Assembly (NCBI GenBank): GCA_964384095.1
Contig: CAYLKC010000087.1
Coordinates: 1 to 7,737 of the forward strand
DNA length: 7,737 nucleotides
Reading direction: 5' to 3'
Origin: JAITWN01 sp964384095
Lineage (GTDB): Bacteria; Pseudomonadota; Gammaproteobacteria; SZUA-140
Part shown: piece by piece, positions 6,590-7,737 of the stretch
Layout: every line of letters begins with the position of its first letter
Numbering within the stretch: the stretch's first letter is position 1
Translations under genes and position numbers: made by a program
Notes under the pieces: model-generated
The model's database searches: none
What the model was told of the DNA's origin: nothing
What the model saw: the letters and a program-made list of their open reading frames with translations, nothing else

Positions 6590-7162
6590 TCACCAGTCGA
6601 GTTCGGCAATCAGCTTCCCGTCCCTGACCTCGATGCCCTTCAGCTTCCGGCGCATCATACCCTGGCGGAAATCCTGCTCATCGAGCCGGTAGATAACGAT
6701 ATTCGCCACGTACTGTTCGGCAATCACATTCGCCATCAGGCGGACGAAGTCCGCGGATTCCTGTTGTAACAGATCGAATTGCAAAACAGTGACGGCGGGC
6801 CGTATCAGGTGAAACTCACCGGTCGCGGCATCGTATCCGGGCGTGCCCTCGATCTCGGCGTGGCCCCTGGCTTCGACCTGGTTCGGGAATGCCGTGGTGA
6901 CGGCGATGGCGAGGCGCACGCGATCGCTGCCGGCGATGATACGTACCCGCGGATCGGAAAAGGTCGCGCTCACAAACGGCAGTTGCTGCCGGATCGGGAA
7001 CATCGTCGCGACCTCGGACTGGATCCCGGCCTCGGTGATCTCGACCTGCCACGCCTGCGCCTGCCCGGGCAGCCAGCCGACGAGCAACCCCGTGATCAGC
7101 GCTGCGGACAGCATCCCGTTTCGTAACAAGTATCGAAGCCCGTAGCGAATGAGACCGCGCAT
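6590..7162 (-). CDS. DUF1439 family protein (YceB-like), periplasmic
   Basis: This 190-residue exported protein belongs to DUF1439, the family of the E. coli lipoprotein YceB; its function is unknown. The C-terminal pattern RRKLKGIEVRDGKLIAEL (171-188) matches the family's closing KLxKGIEVxxGxIxI motif. The central region has the alternating strands expected (SATFSDPRVRII, RVRLAIAVTTAF). The N-terminus has a basic region, a hydrophobic core (about 17-30) and a signal peptidase I site AQA at 35-37. Unlike YceB there is no lipobox cysteine, so this version is probably soluble in the periplasm. The start is ATG at 7162-7160, with GGGAAGGG (7176-7169) six bases upstream; the frame stays open upstream only because it reads into the tRNA gene. 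It lies 21 nt after the tRNA and is probably co-transcribed with it. It converges with the secreted-protein gene, leaving a 15-bp gap. Confidence 0.85.
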   Translation of the reverse strand: MRGLIRYGLRYLLRNGMLSAALITGLLVGWLPGQAQAWQVEITEAGIQSEVATMFPIRQQLPFVSATFSDPRVRIIAGSDRVRLAIAVTTAFPNQVEARGHAEIEGTPGYDAATGEFHLIRPAVTVLQFDLLQQESADFVRLMANVIAEQYVANIVIYRLDEQDFRQGMMRRKLKGIEVRDGKLIAELDW

Positions 7163-7183
7163 GTCCTTCCCTTCCCGACAGAA

Positions 7184-7269
7184 TGCCCAGGGCCGGAATC
7201 GAACCGGCACGGGAGTCGCCCCCCGAGGGATTTTAAGTCCCTTGCGTCTACCAGTTTCGCCACCTGGGC
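7184..7269 (-). tRNA. tRNA-Leu, anticodon UAA
   Basis: The minus strand folds into a complete class II tRNA. The acceptor stem GCCCAGG (7269-7263) pairs with CCTGGGC (7191-7185), followed by discriminator A at 7184. The D-loop carries the GGTAGAC region. The anticodon stem AGGGA/TCCCT encloses the loop CTTAAAA, giving anticodon TAA. A long variable arm, GGGG paired with CCCC-type bases, is typical of leucine tRNAs. The T-arm is GCCGG-TTCGATT-CCGGC. No CCA is encoded after the discriminator (the next bases are TTC), so the CCA end must be added enzymatically. Confidence 0.97.
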
Positions 7270-7286
7270 GGTGACAATGCGTGGCC

Positions 7287-7315
7287 AGTGTACTCAATCA
7301 GGCCAGAAATATCAG
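7287..7315 (-). promoter_or_regulatory. Likely promoter of tRNA-Leu and the DUF1439 gene
   Basis: On the minus strand CTGATA (7315-7310, 4 of 6 matches to TTGACA) is followed by a 17-bp spacer and TACACT (7292-7287, 4 of 6 matches to TATAAT). The expected start near 7280 is about 11 bases before the mature tRNA 5' end at 7269. The -35 element lies nine bases after the stop codon of the RES gene. Confidence 0.5.
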
Positions 7316-7323
7316 CCGCGCGA

Positions 7324-7737
7324 TCAACACGCAGGCGCCGGCAGGCGGCCATCGACCAGGAACTGCGTCCTCGGAAATGAGACCGGCGCCTCGTCGCGCG
7401 CAAACAGGCGCATGAATGACACGGTCTCTGCGGTCGTCGTGCAGACCCAGTGTTGCATGCGTTCGGGACGCGGACTCGCGATCGCGTCGAGGGTGAATGC
7501 GCCGACGTTGATGCCGCCGTCACTGTCGCGCGCCGAGCGCCAGGTGAAGGCCTCGACGCCGGCCTCGCGCATCGCGCCACCCAGCGCCTGCGCCTCCGTG
7601 TAGCGCGCGGGATCGCTGATCATGGACTGCCGGCGCGCGAAGGCTGTCGACTCCAGCGCGACGCCGCGCGCTGTCTCGATGCGCGCCTCGAAGGCGCCGA
7701 GCTCGGTCGTCAGGCTGTCGGCCGGCAGCGGCTCGGC
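7324..7737 (-). CDS. RES-domain protein, toxin-type (C-terminal part, start beyond the right edge)
   Basis: RES-domain proteins are the toxin half of RES-Xre toxin-antitoxin pairs; characterised members degrade or modify NAD+. The visible 137 residues begin outside the window and end at TGA 7326-7324. The family pattern is seen in YTEAQALGGAMREAGVEAF (46-64), then TWRSARDSDGGINVGAF (65-81), which matches the conserved C-terminal Tyr-x-Ser-x-Arg...Gly-x-Asn-hydrophobic-Phe block with S68 and N77 at the key positions. A further 56 residues follow, with FPRTQFLVDGR near the end. The N-terminal catalytic Arg and Glu region is not in view. The Xre-type antitoxin usually sits just upstream of the toxin gene, which here means beyond 7737. 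The gene may instead be a solitary RES protein. I cannot tell whether it is active. Confidence 0.8.
   Translation of the reverse strand, partial: AEPLPADSLTTELGAFEARIETARGVALESTAFARRQSMISDPARYTEAQALGGAMREAGVEAFTWRSARDSDGGINVGAFTLDAIASPRPERMQHWVCTTTAETVSFMRLFARDEAPVSFPRTQFLVDGRLPAPAC

Noticed and set aside
7160..7269. tRNA-Leu as an integration site of a genomic island
   Set aside because: The 3' end of the tRNA faces an ordinary DUF1439 gene, with no integrase and no duplicate of the tRNA 3' end seen in the window.
7163..7297. N-terminal extension of the DUF1439 reading frame to 7297
   Set aside because: These 45 codons read through the tRNA-Leu gene and lie before the signal peptide and ribosome binding site.

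Overview
The window is chromosomal DNA from a GC-rich proteobacterium, most likely a gammaproteobacterium. The evidence is a YbiT-type ABC-F ATPase very close to the enterobacterial protein, a DUF1439 (YceB-like) gene and dense coding with short gaps. The tRNA-Leu lacks an encoded CCA, which argues against an enterobacterium. The genus cannot be named from sequence alone.

Layout. Positions 1-263 (minus) hold the start of a ybiT-like gene with a TTG start. Positions 385-2610 (minus) hold a tight two-gene unit: a 504-residue multi-pass membrane protein with a long coiled-coil-like region, then, 3 bases later, a 235-residue lipoprotein with a von Willebrand A-like domain. Across a 92-bp divergent intergenic region, the plus strand has an OmpR-type response regulator (2703-3512). 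Its stop overlaps the start of a membrane histidine kinase (3509-5044) with an atypical H-box and a long C-terminal extension. A secreted protein of unknown function follows under a likely promoter of its own (5138-6574). It converges on a minus-strand DUF1439 gene (6590-7162), which lies 21 nt downstream of a tRNA-Leu(UAA) (7184-7269). The right edge (7324-7737, minus) is the C-terminal part of a RES-domain protein, the toxin-type half of a probable RES-Xre toxin-antitoxin pair whose partner would lie outside the window.

How the parts may work together. The most interesting unit is 385-6574: a two-component system transcribed divergently from an uncharacterised inner-membrane protein and VWA lipoprotein, with a secreted protein downstream. 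The shared intergenic region carries two overlapping perfect inverted repeats. A reasonable hypothesis is an envelope-related module controlled by its own two-component system. The linkage is visible, but the regulation and function are inference. The rest (ybiT, tRNA-Leu, DUF1439) looks like ordinary chromosomal background. No insertion sequence, phage gene or CRISPR array was seen, and no gap between genes exceeds about 160 bases.
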